Assembly: GCF_012489685.1 (NCBI RefSeq) | Contig: NC_080044.1 | Coordinates: 21,432,369 to 21,496,368, forward strand | From: Lotus japonicus | Lineage: Eukaryota > Streptophyta > Magnoliopsida > Fabales > Fabaceae | Length of the DNA stretch: 64,000 nucleotides | Reading direction: 5' to 3' | In this document: one piece after another, positions 24,201-36,043 of the stretch | How the letters are laid out: each line of letters starts with the position of its first letter | Position numbering within the stretch: the stretch's first letter is position 1 | Notes under the pieces: model-generated | What the model was told of the DNA's origin: nothing | What the model saw: only the letters and a program-made list of their open reading frames with translations | Database searches by the model: none | Program-made: the position numbers and the translations under genes

Positions 24201-25345
24201 CACTAAGCTAAGGCGATAGTTTTTAGCCTAAAGGTTGAAGCTTTACCTCAAAAACTCCAAAAATGGGTATTTTAGGCTCAAATTGATTCCGGCGGAATTC
24301 CGGCGACATAACGGAAAATCTAACCCGGCAGAAGTGATCTTGGGCGCATAAGGAAGAGGTTTAGAATCAGAAATGAAAGATTCGGGATAGTTTTGCAAAA
24401 ACCCATAAACTATCAGCTCAGAAAACTCTACAGAAAAGCTATGGAAAAAGCGATCGGAGGTAAGGATTAGCGACTATACCTCGAAACCTTGAAGCAGCAA
24501 CTGATTAATCAACGATCAAGCAAGGATTGAACAAAATCTTCTTCTCCTTCTTCCTTGATGAACTCGCGGCCTTGAGAGGGAAAATGGAGGAGTTTTGTGT
24601 TTTTTTCTCACTTGCTTGCTATATATAGAAAATGGTAATTCGCGGGAAAATGAAAGTTTCGCGAATATGATTTTTCCGGCATCATTCTCCATGAATTCTA
24701 AGATAGGTTTTGGCAAAGGAATTCCTAAGCTAAGAAGATGTCTCCTTGTATTTTTGGCAACTAATGCAAAGTCGGTGCAAAGTCGGTGTAAAACTATTTT
24801 ACCCGATAAGTTGCTTTTTGCATCGAATGTCGGAATGGAAAACTTCCTTCTGAAGAAAGATTGAAATCATCAAGAGAAATGGGTGTACGCGTGTAGAATA
24901 TCCATTTGAAGCTCTGAATAGATAAAGTCTTCATTGTCGAGAAATTCTAGGGTTTTGAAATACCAGGGATTCGGTTTCGGCAAACTTCCGATGATTGGAA
25001 TCGGACGTTCGTAGATCCTAGAGTTTCGCCTCGAAACGATTGTGATATATGGAAAAAGAGAAGTTCTAACATTTCTCTGAAGATTTTTGGAATTAACTTC
25101 CATCGTGCTTATAAATGAAAATTAGCTATATACTAGGGTTTCTGACCTAGGTTTAAGCGTATAACGATCGTGCTATAACTTTTATCGACTTCGATACGAT
25201 CCTTTGGCTTTTCCTGAACTTTCTCCTTCATAAATTTATTTCATTTGGTAAACTCTTGTTCAGGTTTCCTTTCACGATACATCAAGCCTAATCGTAAATG
25301 GAAATCTCTTCCACTGATCCTAAGCTTAAAATCTTGGGTCTTACA
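21285..25345 (-). repeat. 5' LTR (right copy) of the Tekay-like element
   Basis: 4061 bp, nearly identical to 14268-18327. It contains the same 34-bp array (about 22338-22529), second array (about 22884-23024) and TATA box (24619-24628). Adjacent to the primer-binding site, it is the upstream LTR on the minus strand. Confidence 0.9.
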
Positions 25346-25350
25346 CTGTC

Positions 25351-28044
25351 TAACATTTTCCAAACCTCGTCATTAGCATGGCATAACATCACGTTTTCCC
25401 CACACTCCGAAATCATATAATCAAGTACTATCTCAAATCAGTACAATTCCATAGAGCATATGCAAAACATCATAAACTCAGCATAAATATTGTTCAATAA
25501 CGATATCAATATAACAATAATCCAGTGCGGAAATCATAAGGCAGAAACCAGTAAACGGCCGAAGCCTCTCAGAAAACGGAGACACACGTCTCATATAAGT
25601 TCACTCGGCCGAAGTCTCTAGAAAACATTTCCCAGTTCCAAGCAATAAACAATATCAATACAATATCCAACATTCAAGCAATATTCAAGTCGAATTCATC
25701 GACGCCTATAAAGCAATAGCTAGTAAGTAAGTTGCCCTCACCTTAGGCGCTTTCCTTACTAAGCTGCGACTCAAATCCAATCCAATCATATCATTGTTTT
25801 CACGTGTTAGCTCGCTTCCTTTTGTCCTTTGGCTTCGTCGCCAAGCGCTTCCGTTATTCGTACCCTTCATAAGTACACATAACGTAATTACTAATTGAGC
25901 TACTTACTTTCCAAGTCTAAAGCTACAACTTCAGGCAATTAACTCGAAGCGAACGTATGCTAAACTTAATCCCCATAATGGTTATAACCCATTAGGATCA
26001 ATCACAGAAACCAAGACAAGTCGTCATAATGACAACCAAACAGTAACAGTATTCCATACTTCAAAAAGCTTTTGACTTAGTAAATCAACTTTAAAACCAA
26101 CTACTCATACATAATTCCTTAAACATTTAACCCATTGAAATACGAGTTTTCAAAGTAAACCAAGGCTTCCTAGAGCTTAAAGAGCTCTCGGCCGTGCCCT
26201 AACACACAAGGTAACAAGTTTCAGAATTAATTTTCCCAAAAGATCGTGATGTATGTTTTAGAGTCCAAAATTTAATATACTTATAGCATATTTAAGAGAA
26301 CCTTAAGAACTAAGACTAATGAAGAAATAAAACTGCCATTTTAAATTAAGCATTGTACTACTAAGTACTATCTTTAATATTCTAATCATGTATGTCATCA
26401 TCTACTGATTCACCAATTGCATTTGCTAAAAGTTTACACCTAGGATCAAAGAATTTGAAGTGGTAATACAAATGATTTAGAATACAAAACATAAGAATTT
26501 TTCCTTTTCTAATCCAATGCCAATTTTGCAAAAATGATTTATCAATTGGTCACCTGCCTACTATATTCACGTGAAAGCAAAATTAGAACCTTGAATCAAC
26601 ATGAGACTTCTCCTAAGTAAATTTCAAAATCATTTTCAGTTATTAAGATTCTAAGGACAGGGCAAATATAATTGATTGGAAAGCTACTAACCCACATAAT
26701 AGTTCAATAGCCTAAAAGGGGTTTCTTTAATTTCATTTCTGGGTTGAAATTCAAAAGATTAAAAAGAATGGACAATTAACATACTTCCATCTCAACATAC
26801 GGTTTCCAAAATTACAATTCCAAAATACACACTCTAAAGTACAGTTAATATTAAAATAGGGATTGTGGTTTAAAGAACTCAATATATATATAGTAGTCCC
26901 TTTTCATGATAGAAATCAGCCTCAAATTAATTAGAATTGAAACCTCATTATGCCCCTAAAAATGTGGCAGTAACAAGGAGTCCTAGAACAAGTAAAAGTT
27001 GCGAAGAATTATTCTTATTTTAAAGTATTTTTGCTACAACCATCAATGGTACATGAAGACATGTATTTTCAAGTGCTATACCAAAACTTTCTAAGCAAAA
27101 CAAAACGAATTATAAGTTCTCTTTCAAAAGTTGAAAGTCAAATTTTCCATTTTCCAACTTAATTAGTTAACAGCTAGATAAGCTAAAATCCTATTTTCCT
27201 CTTCTCATAAATCTATCATGTATAATACAGTAAGGACTAAGGAGCTAATACAATTGAAATTCTCATACCCTTTGCTATTGAACAACCAAAACACTAACTC
27301 ACACCACACACATCAGACGCATAAGGGACCCTATTGATACAAAGCTTTTAAGCACAAAGTTTATGTCTTTCTCCTTCTACCTCAAGTCTCATGGTCATGG
27401 GACTGAGCTTCTCTTCCTCTGGTCTGGTCGTGCTCTCCCCTAACTCCAGTAGCTATAGTTTCTGAATAATAAGGCACATAACTCAGAGAACGGAACTTAG
27501 GATATGAACAAGACAGAAGTTAGGGTTTTGAAAAGGGGAAATTGAAATTGACAAAGTATCACCTCTAAACAATGATCTGACTTTGGATTTGGAAAGAGGA
27601 GGTCGAAAGCTTCAAGAAATTGGCCTTCTTTCTCATAACGGAGCTCGCCGGAGATCGGAGGAAAAAGGTGGCGGCTAGGGTTTTGGTGGTGGCTCTCATG
27701 GAGAGGAAAAATAGAACAGGGACAGTGGTGATTGCTGCGTGAAGGAGGCATGGAGGTGGTGGTGCTCGCGGTTTTGGCACGTGGTGGTGGTGTTGTTGCA
27801 GGAAGGCACTATGGTGGTGAGGAGAAAGAAAATAAGTTGCAGAAGAAATAGAATGAGGAAGAAGAAAAGATATTTTTCTTATGTGGGAGAAAGAGAGAAA
27901 CGGTCGAGTGTGTGTGAGGGGATATGGTTCAGATTTTTAATGAGTGGCATGTGCATCCTTTGTGTGAGTATGTGGGACCAATTGTGTGTTCATACATCAT
28001 GTATGGTACATGCATGTGGTGAAAGGAAAATGGTTTCATCTGAT
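25351..28044 (-). repeat. Middle segment of the outer solo LTR
   Basis: Sequence of the outer LTR resumes after the CTGTC duplication and runs to the LINE target site. It is AT-rich with no credible gene. The small frames near 27500-28090 are repetitive Trp/Val- or Pro-rich translations of G-rich DNA. The longest is only an upstream extension into which the LINE inserted. Confidence 0.65.
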
Positions 28045-28099
28045 ATGGAGCACCAAAAAGGTCAAGACTGTGGGAATTTCAGACCCTGATGATGTTCCT

Positions 28100-29743
28100 A
28101 TGCCCCAATCCCCAACTGATATGGAGGAGGGCGAGAATCACAAAGGCCCTGTGGTGGACTCGCAAGCGGAGGTTGCAGGTAAGATTTCTTACAGAGACAA
28201 GGTTGTGGAGGGTGAATGCTTCAACAACCTCTTTTCTCCTCAAGAAATCTTGGAGTCTGTCCATGAAGACCTGTGCTTGAATGATGCTGGTGACAGAGGG
28301 TTGACGAAGGCTAGAGGGCCCTTCAATCCAAACCCAATCATCCCGATATCGATTGAAGAGTACAGCGAATGGTGCCGGCCATGGAAGAACTCTCTGATTG
28401 TGAAACTTCTGGGTAAGAAACTGGGCTTTCGGTGGATGAATCAACGGCTGCAACGTCTATGGGCTAGAGAAGGTGAAATTAAAGTCATGGACCTGAGTGA
28501 AGATTATTTTCTGGTTCGATTCTCGTCTGAGAATGACTATAAACTTGCCCTGTTTGAAGGACCTTGGATGGTTGCTGACCATTATTTGATGATCCAACGC
28601 TGGAGGCCAATGTTCAAAGCTGATGATAGCCAGGTTCAAAAAATTGCAGTGTGGATTCGTATACCAAAACTCCCTGTAGAATTATTTACTGAAACTTTCT
28701 TGTGGAGGCTGGGTTCTAATCTTGGCACTATGCTGAAAATTGATACTTATACCTCTATTCACACCAGAGGTAGATTCGCTAGAATCTGTGTGGAATTGGA
28801 CTTGAGCCAGCAGCTGACCCCCACCTTCACTGCTATGGGTGATGAGCACCGTCTTGAATATGAAGGACTCCACTCAATCTGCTTCAGATGTGGACGCTAT
28901 GGGCATAAAACAGACTATTGCACGGAACCCACTGCAAGCGTTCAAATGCCTTCCATTAATTCCTCCAAAGTGCCTATCCCTGAGGAGGTGAACCATGGTT
29001 CGTCCCCATTGGCTATGGAAGAAGCTAAAGACACCACCAAAGTGCTACCAAATTCAAATGGCCAAGAACAACAGGAGCATACAGAAATTGAACCCACTAA
29101 TTGTTTTGGACCTTAGATGCTAGTCAAGAAGACAACTAGAAAGAAAGCTGGGAAAAATTCTACCTCTGGTTTGCAGCACCAAGGGAATGGCTCTCGATTT
29201 AATGCTCTGGAAGGTGTCACTGAATCTGATCAGGAGCCTATCGGTTCCCATGCTCTCCCCAATTCTGGACAAGCATCCACTAAGGCAGGCAGATTTGCTA
29301 CTGGTGTCAATAAGAAGAATGGGAACAACCCCAGTAAGCAGAGCAACCTCAAGGCTTCTAGTCAAGTGAATCACAACAAAGCTAGAGCTCCTGCTCCCCA
29401 GAACTCTGTACCTTTGTCATCTAAGGACACTCCTAAGCTGGACCCCAGAGAAAATGCAATTTTTGGAGAAATGAGGAAACAACAGAACAAGTTATGGGAA
29501 CAATTCAAGGAAGGCAAAGGTACTAGTGATTGGCTGGAGGCCAGTGCTGTAGTTCCTACTGATGAGGAATTACAATTTATCCAGTCTCTTCTTCGTAAGA
29601 AAGGGGTGGCTAATTCTTTCCCCATGGGACAAACTGATGTAAATTGTGCAGGGATGGATTCTCTTCCACAGAACACTGATGATGGCACTATGCCTTTGCA
29701 GGATGTCTCCATGGGAGACGATCCTATTATCACCTCTTCATGA
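28100..29743 (+). pseudogene. LINE ORF1, RNA-binding protein with one stop codon
   Basis: I take the ATG at 28100 as start because the longer upstream frame (from 27986) begins outside the element, in the target DNA. The frame holds a DUF4283-type domain, including GFRWMNQRLQRLWAREGEIK and GPWMVADHYLMIQRW, then the CCHC zinc knuckle CFRCGRYGHKTDYC. Together these make the nucleic-acid chaperone of plant L1 elements. An in-frame TAG at 29114-29116 splits it. The same frame continues for 208 codons as a basic, Ser/Asn-rich tail, then ends at TGA 29741-29743, overlapping the ORF2 start as ATGA. Confidence 0.8.
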
Positions 29744-32700
29744 TGATCTGTTTTTCTGCCCCTCTTTCCAAACCCCCAATTGTTATGATGAATTGGTTAA
29801 TATGGAATTGTAGAGGTGCCGGGAAGAAGAATTTCCCTTCTTTTGTTAAAGATTGTAGTAAGCTTTATAATTTAGGTTTTATTGCTATTTTAGAACCTAG
29901 AATTGGAGGAGCCAGGGCTGAAAAAATAATTAAGCAGTTGGGTTTTGACTGTTTTGTTAAAGCTGACCCAGTAGGCTACTCTGGTGGCATCTGGTGATGT
30001 TGGAAGTCTTCCATTATCTCGATTAGAGTAATTGAGACTAACCTTCACTGTATTCACTTGCAGGTTGATCCTCTCAATCAAGGGGGTTGGTTTTTATCTG
30101 TTATCTATGCTCATCCTCAAGAGAGGCCTCGACTTGATCTCTGGGAACACCTTTTGAGCTACAAAGCCCAACTCTCAGGTCCCTGGTGTGCAGCAGGTGA
30201 CTTCAACACAGTACTTTGTGAAGCTGAAAAGCAAGGTGGAGGACCAGTAAATAGAGCAGCTGCAAATAGATTCAAGGAATGCTTGGATTTTTGTGAACTT
30301 GCAGACTTAGGAGCTAATGGTTGCCCCTTCACTTGGCAACGAGGTGAGCTATTGGAAAGACTTGACCGAGTGGTGGCCAACCCCACTTGGAGAGCTCTTT
30401 TCCCTGCTGCCTCTGTCACTAATGTGACTCTCCCCATGTCTGATCATGCTGGTCTTTGGCTGCGGCTAAATTTAAATGGTAGGTCCCTCCCCAAACCGTT
30501 TAAATTCCAAGCTGCGTGGTTGGATCATCCCTCTTTCCCAAATCAGATCAAAAACTCTTGGCGCTCCTCAGATTCTTGGAAAGCAAATCTTACTCGTAGT
30601 ACTCAGCAACTTCAGTTGTGGAACAAATCAGTTTTTGGGGACATTTTTAAAACAAAAAGAAGACTCTTGACCAGAATTGATGGTATACAGCGCAAGCTAG
30701 CTCAAGTTTTCAATCCCTCTCTTGTCCATAGGAGGAAGATGTTGTGGGATGAATATGTGATAATTCTTAATAGAGAGGAGGTGTTCTGGGCCCAACAAGC
30801 CAAGTCTAAGTGGCTGAAACTGGGTGATCGAAACACCAAATTTTACCACCAAAGCGCCATATGCAAGCAACAGAAAAATCAAGTTGTAGCTCTTCTCGAT
30901 AATGAGAGCAACTGGGTCTATGATGAAAGCAACCTCCGTGAGATGTTTGTCTCCTATTATAAAGAGCTGTATGCTGATGATTCCTCTGCTGATCAGTTTT
31001 TTCTTTCCTCGGGCAATCATCCTTCCTTGAGTACTGAAATCAGCAACCTTATGGGGAAACCTCCCTCCTCATCAGAAATCAAAGGTGCTCTCTTTAGTAT
31101 TGGTAACCTCAAATCTCCGGGTCCTGATGGCTACCATGCTATCTTTTTTAAAAAACACTGGGATACTCTTAAGGACAGTGTGGAAAGGCTTGTAATGACT
31201 GCTTTCAATCAGCATAGAACCATAGAGGACCTGAATCAGACTGTGATAGCTCTAATTCCCAAGGTTCCCTCTCCGGAACGGGTGACCCAATTCAGACCCA
31301 TTTCCCTTTGTAACACAATGTACAAAGTGGTTACTAAAATTCTGGCCAGCAGAATGTCTTTATCCCTTCCCTCCTTGATCTCATATAATCAATCAAGTTT
31401 CATTAAAGGCAGGAGTACGACTGACAACATCCTTGTCTTCCAAGAGGTAATTCATTCTATGAAATCAATGAAAGGGAAGCAAGGATTTATGGCTATCAAA
31501 CTTGACTTGGAAAAAGCTTATGACAGGTTAAGGTGGCCTTTTATTGTTAATACCCTCAAATTCTTTGGGTTTGAAGCCAGCTTTATCAACATGATAGAAT
31601 GGTGTATTTCTTCCTCCACTATGGCTATAGCTTGGAGAGGGGATTATTCTGAATCTTTCAAACCTGCTAGAGGCATTAGGCAAGGTGATCCGATATCGCC
31701 TTACCTATTTGTGCTGTGTATAGAAAGACTTGCCCTAGCTATTCAAGATGCTTGCTCTGAAGGGAAGTGGAAACCTCTCAAAATAGGTAGATCAGAACCC
31801 TCTCTTTCCCACCTTCTGTTTGCTGATGATGTGGTTCTGTTTGCGGAAGCAACAGTTGATCAAGCCATGTTGATTGAAGATACTCTCAACAGATTCTGTA
31901 TAGCTTCAGGTCAAAAAATCAGCTCTCCCAAATCAAGAGTTTTTTTCTCTAAGAATGTGGCTAATGGAGTGGTTGACCAAGTGGTGGAGGCCCTGAATAT
32001 TCAAAGAACTTCCAATCTGGGGTTGTATTTAGGAGTTCCACTTCTCCACTCAAGGATGACAAAGGAGAATTTTGGATTCCTTATTGACAAAGTTAAAAAG
32101 AAACTCTCCGGCTGGAAGGTCAAAACCTTGTCCTTCGCTGGTAGAGTGTCCTTAGCTCAGAGTTGCATCCTCAGTCTCCCCGCTTATGTTATGCAAACCA
32201 CTCCCATTCCTAAGGGGATTTGTGAGGAAATTGAAAGACTTTGCCGGAATTTCATCTGGGGCTCCACTGCGGACAAGAGGAGATGTCATTTAGTCAACTG
32301 GGAAACTGTTTGCATGCCCAAGAACCAAGGGGGCCTTGGCTTCCGAAACCTCTATACCCTTAACCAAGCTTATATGACAAAGCTTGCTTGGGGTGTTTTT
32401 TCCTCAGATGATTCCTTATGGGCCCAAGTCTTTAGAGCAAAATACAAACTTAACTGCTCCTTGAGAACTCCTCCAAAGCCCAAGAGTCCTGACTCCCCGA
32501 CTTGGAAGGGTATTTGCAAAGTGTGGCCCATCCTTGACGAGGGCACTAAATGGGTTATTGGGAATGGAATGAAAGTTCGCTTTTGGAAAGACTCTTGGAT
32601 CCCCAACTCAGGACCACTTTCTGATTTCATCCCTGATGGCCTTTCTACTGATTGGGAGGCTAATATGCCTGTTGCTGGTTTTGTGGTAAATGGAGATTGG

Positions 32701-32854
32701 AACTGGGCTCTTCTTAGTCCTTTACTTCCCGAGGTAATCTGCAATAAAATTAGAGCTGTCAACCCTCCCTCGCTGGCTAGAGGAGATGATAATCCTTATT
32801 GGGGTCTTAGCCAAGATGGCCTTTTTTCTATTAGCTCTGTTTCCTCCATTCTCT
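29740..32854 (+). pseudogene. LINE ORF2, endonuclease and reverse transcriptase part
   Basis: Starts at ATG 29740 within the ATGA overlap. The N-terminal AP-endonuclease-like domain has NWLIWNCRGAG, the LEPR glutamate, GDFNTV and SDHAGLWL. The reverse transcriptase follows with GPDGYHAIFFKKHW, AIKLDLEKAYDRL, RGIRQGDPISPYLF and the FADD active site near 31820. It nicks genomic DNA and copies LINE RNA onto the nick. An in-frame TGA at 29995-29997 follows SGGIW, where the frame otherwise stays open. The Copia element cuts the ORF at 32854; the frame resumes correctly at 44959. Confidence 0.88.
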
Positions 32855-34060
32855 TGTAAGATCAAGTTTTGATCTAGTAGTACAACTCTATGTTTTGATG
32901 ATTACAAGTTAACCTTTTGATATGAACAATTGTGGTACTCTAACGTGTTTTTCTGAGTGTGCTATTTACAGGCTCTGACCTCAACTCAATCTCACACAAA
33001 TCAGAAGCACTGTGTTAAAGAGCGACCCAAGCAACGCTTTCGCATTCACCATGTTCAGTATGAACAGTGGAAAAGCTTCAGAAGTTCTGAAGTTATACAA
33101 ACTCTGATGTGGACTCAGTCACTAGAAGTTCTGAAGATCCAGAAAGTCTGATAACCAAGAAACACTGAAGGCTCAGATATTCTGATGGTGTAGAAGACTC
33201 TGAAGATCCAGAAGCTGATTAGTGAAGTTCTGATGTGCAGAAGCAAGATACTCTGAAGACCATGTACTTCCCTCTGAGTTCAGAATCAGAAGAAACAATG
33301 GTCAGAGGATCTGGGCTTTCCCTCTGACTCTGATCAACCGGCTTCACAAGTTCCAATATGAAGCATTCCCCTGATCAGAAGTCTCCTAGGTTTAAAGGTC
33401 AAGTCGCTATCCAAGTACAAAAGCAACTGTACCTTCCTGACGACCTACCTAACAGTCTCAGACATAGCAGAAGCTGGATTTTCCAGAACTGCCCTCCAAC
33501 GGTAGCATTTTCCATGCAACGCTCAACCCTAATCCTTGGAGTATATAAAGAGGCTGAAGACTGAAAGAAGCGGCTAGAAGCATTCACATACGCACAAGAC
33601 AATTTGAAATTCTTCTAAGCTTTCTTTCATCTGAAACTCATTGAGTTTACTATTAGCTTTTTAGAAGCAAATCTCTTGTAAACAATTCACTGATAAACAG
33701 TTTGTTTAGTTCCTTTAGGAGATCAAGGTTGATCGGATCCTAGTGAAGACTAAGAGAGTGAATCTTAGTGTGAGCTAAGTCAGTGTAATTGTTAGTCACT
33801 TGTAGGTTTCAAGTGCAGTTGTAACTCTTACCTGATTAGTGGATTGCCTTCATTCTAAGAAGGAAGAAATCACCTTAACGGGTGGACTGGAGTAGCTTGA
33901 GTGATTTATCAAGTGAACCAGGATAAAATCCTTGTGTGCTTTTCTATGTCTTATCTTTAGCACTTAAGTTCTCGAAAGATTTGTCTGAATCTTTAAGGTG
34001 GAAGCTTTATACTGAAAACGTTATTCAAACCCCCCCTTTCTACCGTTTTTCATACCTTCA
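32855..34060 (+). repeat. 5' LTR of the Copia element
   Basis: 1206 bp from TGTAAGATCAAG to ATACCTTCA. It contains many short CAGAAG and TCTGAAG repeats and a TATA box (TATATAAA) at 33542-33549. Confidence 0.93.
33542..33549 (+). promoter_or_regulatory. TATA box of the Copia 5' LTR
   Basis: TATATAAA followed by purine-rich sequence inside the LTR. It is the likely promoter of the genomic RNA. The same motif is at 44435-44442 in the 3' LTR. Confidence 0.65.
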
Positions 34061-34062
34061 AT

Positions 34063-34076
34063 TGGTATCAGAGCGC
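34063..34076 (+). promoter_or_regulatory. Primer-binding site, initiator tRNA-Met
   Basis: TGGTATCAGAGCGC two bases after the 5' LTR, matching the 3' end of initiator tRNA-Met. Confidence 0.9.
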
Positions 34077-34132
34077 AAGTTCTGATTACCACACCTAACA
34101 GTGTTCAGTGATCCGGGCCGGTGTGAAAAACA

Positions 34133-36043
34133 ATGGCTGCCACCACCAGTGAAACTCAAAGAGATGGTTACAATGCAAAGCCTCCTATGTTCGACGGTCA
34201 AAGGTTCGAATATTGGAAAGATAGACTGGAAAGTTTCTTTCTGGGTTTCGATGCAGATCTCTGGGATATTATTGTGGATGGCTACGAGCGTCCAGTTGAT
34301 GCAGATGGCAAGAAGATCCCAAGGTCAGAGATGACTGCAGATCAAAAGAAGCTGTACTCACAACATCACAAAGCAAGAGCAATTCTTCTAAGTGCTATTT
34401 CCTATGAAGAGTACCAGAAGATTACAGATCGTGAGTTTGCGAAAGGCATTTTCGAATCTCTGAAGATGTCTCATGAAGGAAACAAGAAAGTCAAAGAATC
34501 AAAGGCATTGTCTTTGATCCAAAAGTATGAATCCTTCATCATGGAGCCAAATGAGTCCATTGAAGAAATGTTCTCCAGATTTCAGTTGCTTGTAGCTGGC
34601 ATACGACCTCTCAACAAGAGCTACACAACAAAAGATCATGTCATAAGGGTCATCAGGTGTCTTCCTGAAAGTTGGATGCCTTTAGTGACTTCAATAGAGC
34701 TCACGAGAGATGTTGAGAATATGAGTTTAGAAGAACTCATCAGCATTTTGAAATGCCATGAGCTGAAGCGCTCAGAGATGCAAGATCTGAGGAAAAAGTC
34801 CATAGCCTTGAAATCTAAATCTGAAAAGGCTAAGGCTGAGAAGTCAAAAGCTCTTCAAGCTGAAGAAGAGGAATCTGAAGAAGCATCAGAAGATTCTGAT
34901 GAAGATGAGCTGACTCTGATCTCCAAGAGACTCAATCGCATCTGGAAGCACAGGGAGAGAAAATACAAAGGCTCTAGAAAGGCAAAAGGAAAGTCTGAAT
35001 CCTCAGGTCAGAAGAAGTCCTCACTTAAGGAAGTCACATGCTTTGAGTGCAAAGAATCAGGGCACTACAAAAGTGACTGTCCAAAGTTGAAGAAGGACAA
35101 GAAGCCAAAGAAGCACTTCAAGACAAAGAAGAGTCTGATGGTGACATTTGATGAATCAGAGTCAGAGGATGTTGACTCTGATGGTGAAGTCCAAGGACTC
35201 ATGGCTATTGTCAAAGACAAGGAAGCAGAGTCAAAGGGAGCTGTTGACTCTGACTCAGAATCAGAAGGAGATCCTAACTCAGACGATGAAAATGAGGTAT
35301 TCGCTTCTTTCTCTACCTCTGAACTGAAACATGCTTTGTCTGATATCATGGATAAATATAACTCCTTATTGTCTAAGCATAAGAAGCTGAAAAAGGACTT
35401 ATCTGCTGTTTCCAAGACTCCTTATGAACATGAGAAAATTATTTCTGATTTGAAAAATGATAATCATGCTTTGTTCAATTCTAACTCTGTGCTTAAGAAC
35501 CAGATTGCTAAGTTAGAAGAAATTGTTGCCTGTGATGCCTCTGATTGTAGAAATGAGTCTAAGTATGAAAAGTCTTTTCAAAGATTCCTAGCTAAAAGCG
35601 TGGATAGAAGCTTAATGGCTTCAATGATCTATGGCGTAAGCAGAAATGGTATGCATGGCATTGGCTATTCTAAACCAATTAGAAATGAGCCCTCTGTGTC
35701 TAAAGCTAAATCCTTGTATGAATGCTTTGTTCCCTCTGGTACCATATTGCCTGATCCTTTACCTGCTAAAGTTGCTAAAAACCCTCTTAAAAAGGGATCC
35801 TTCTATATGACTAAATATCATGCAAATATTCCGTTAAAATATCATGTTGAGACACCCAAGGTGATCAGAACCTCTAGGGTAACTAACAAGAGAGGACCCA
35901 GAAAGTGGGTACCTAAGGACAAGATTATCTATGTTGCAGATATCCTTGATAGCTCCACTGAAACACCAATCATGGTATCTGGACAGTGGATGCTCGCGTC
36001 ACATGACGGGAGAAAGGCGTATGTTCCGAGAGCTGAAACTTAA
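34133..36043 (+). CDS. gag: Gag protein of the Sirevirus-type element
   Basis: 636 residues; the ATG lies 57 bp after the primer-binding site in AACAATGGC context. The N-terminus (PPMFDGQRFEYWKDRLESFF) and the following helical region are the Copia UBN2/DUF4219-type gag core. A lysine-rich basic stretch precedes the CCHC zinc knuckle CFECKESGHYKSDC at about residues 303-316. A Glu/Asp/Ser-rich acidic segment and a coiled-coil-like region follow. Sireviruses typically have such an extended Gag. The last 38 codons overlap the protease frame, which is in the +1 frame relative to gag. Confidence 0.9.
   Translation: MAATTSETQRDGYNAKPPMFDGQRFEYWKDRLESFFLGFDADLWDIIVDGYERPVDADGKKIPRSEMTADQKKLYSQHHKARAILLSAISYEEYQKITDREFAKGIFESLKMSHEGNKKVKESKALSLIQKYESFIMEPNESIEEMFSRFQLLVAGIRPLNKSYTTKDHVIRVIRCLPESWMPLVTSIELTRDVENMSLEELISILKCHELKRSEMQDLRKKSIALKSKSEKAKAEKSKALQAEEEESEEASEDSDEDELTLISKRLNRIWKHRERKYKGSRKAKGKSESSGQKKSSLKEVTCFECKESGHYKSDCPKLKKDKKPKKHFKTKKSLMVTFDESESEDVDSDGEVQGLMAIVKDKEAESKGAVDSDSESEGDPNSDDENEVFASFSTSELKHALSDIMDKYNSLLSKHKKLKKDLSAVSKTPYEHEKIISDLKNDNHALFNSNSVLKNQIAKLEEIVACDASDCRNESKYEKSFQRFLAKSVDRSLMASMIYGVSRNGMHGIGYSKPIRNEPSVSKAKSLYECFVPSGTILPDPLPAKVAKNPLKKGSFYMTKYHANIPLKYHVETPKVIRTSRVTNKRGPRKWVPKDKIIYVADILDSSTETPIMVSGQWMLASHDGRKAYVPRAET

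Larger units (their letters stand above)
14268..25345 (-). mobile_element. Tekay-like chromovirus, polymerase-less derivative
   Basis: A complete element by structure. It has 5-bp TSDs CTGTC (14263-14267 and 25346-25350), two LTRs of 4060 and 4061 bp, a tRNA-Met primer-binding site, a gag and a chromodomain-like stub. Protease, reverse transcriptase, RNase H and most of integrase are missing; the internal region is only about 2.96 kb. By eye the LTRs differ at about 16 positions plus one length change in a T run, roughly 0.4%, so the insertion is recent. It must have moved with enzymes from a related full element. It sits inside the outer solo LTR. Confidence 0.88.

Noticed and set aside
27986..28099. 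N-terminal extension of LINE ORF1
   Set aside because: It lies in the target DNA and the target duplication, outside the LINE.
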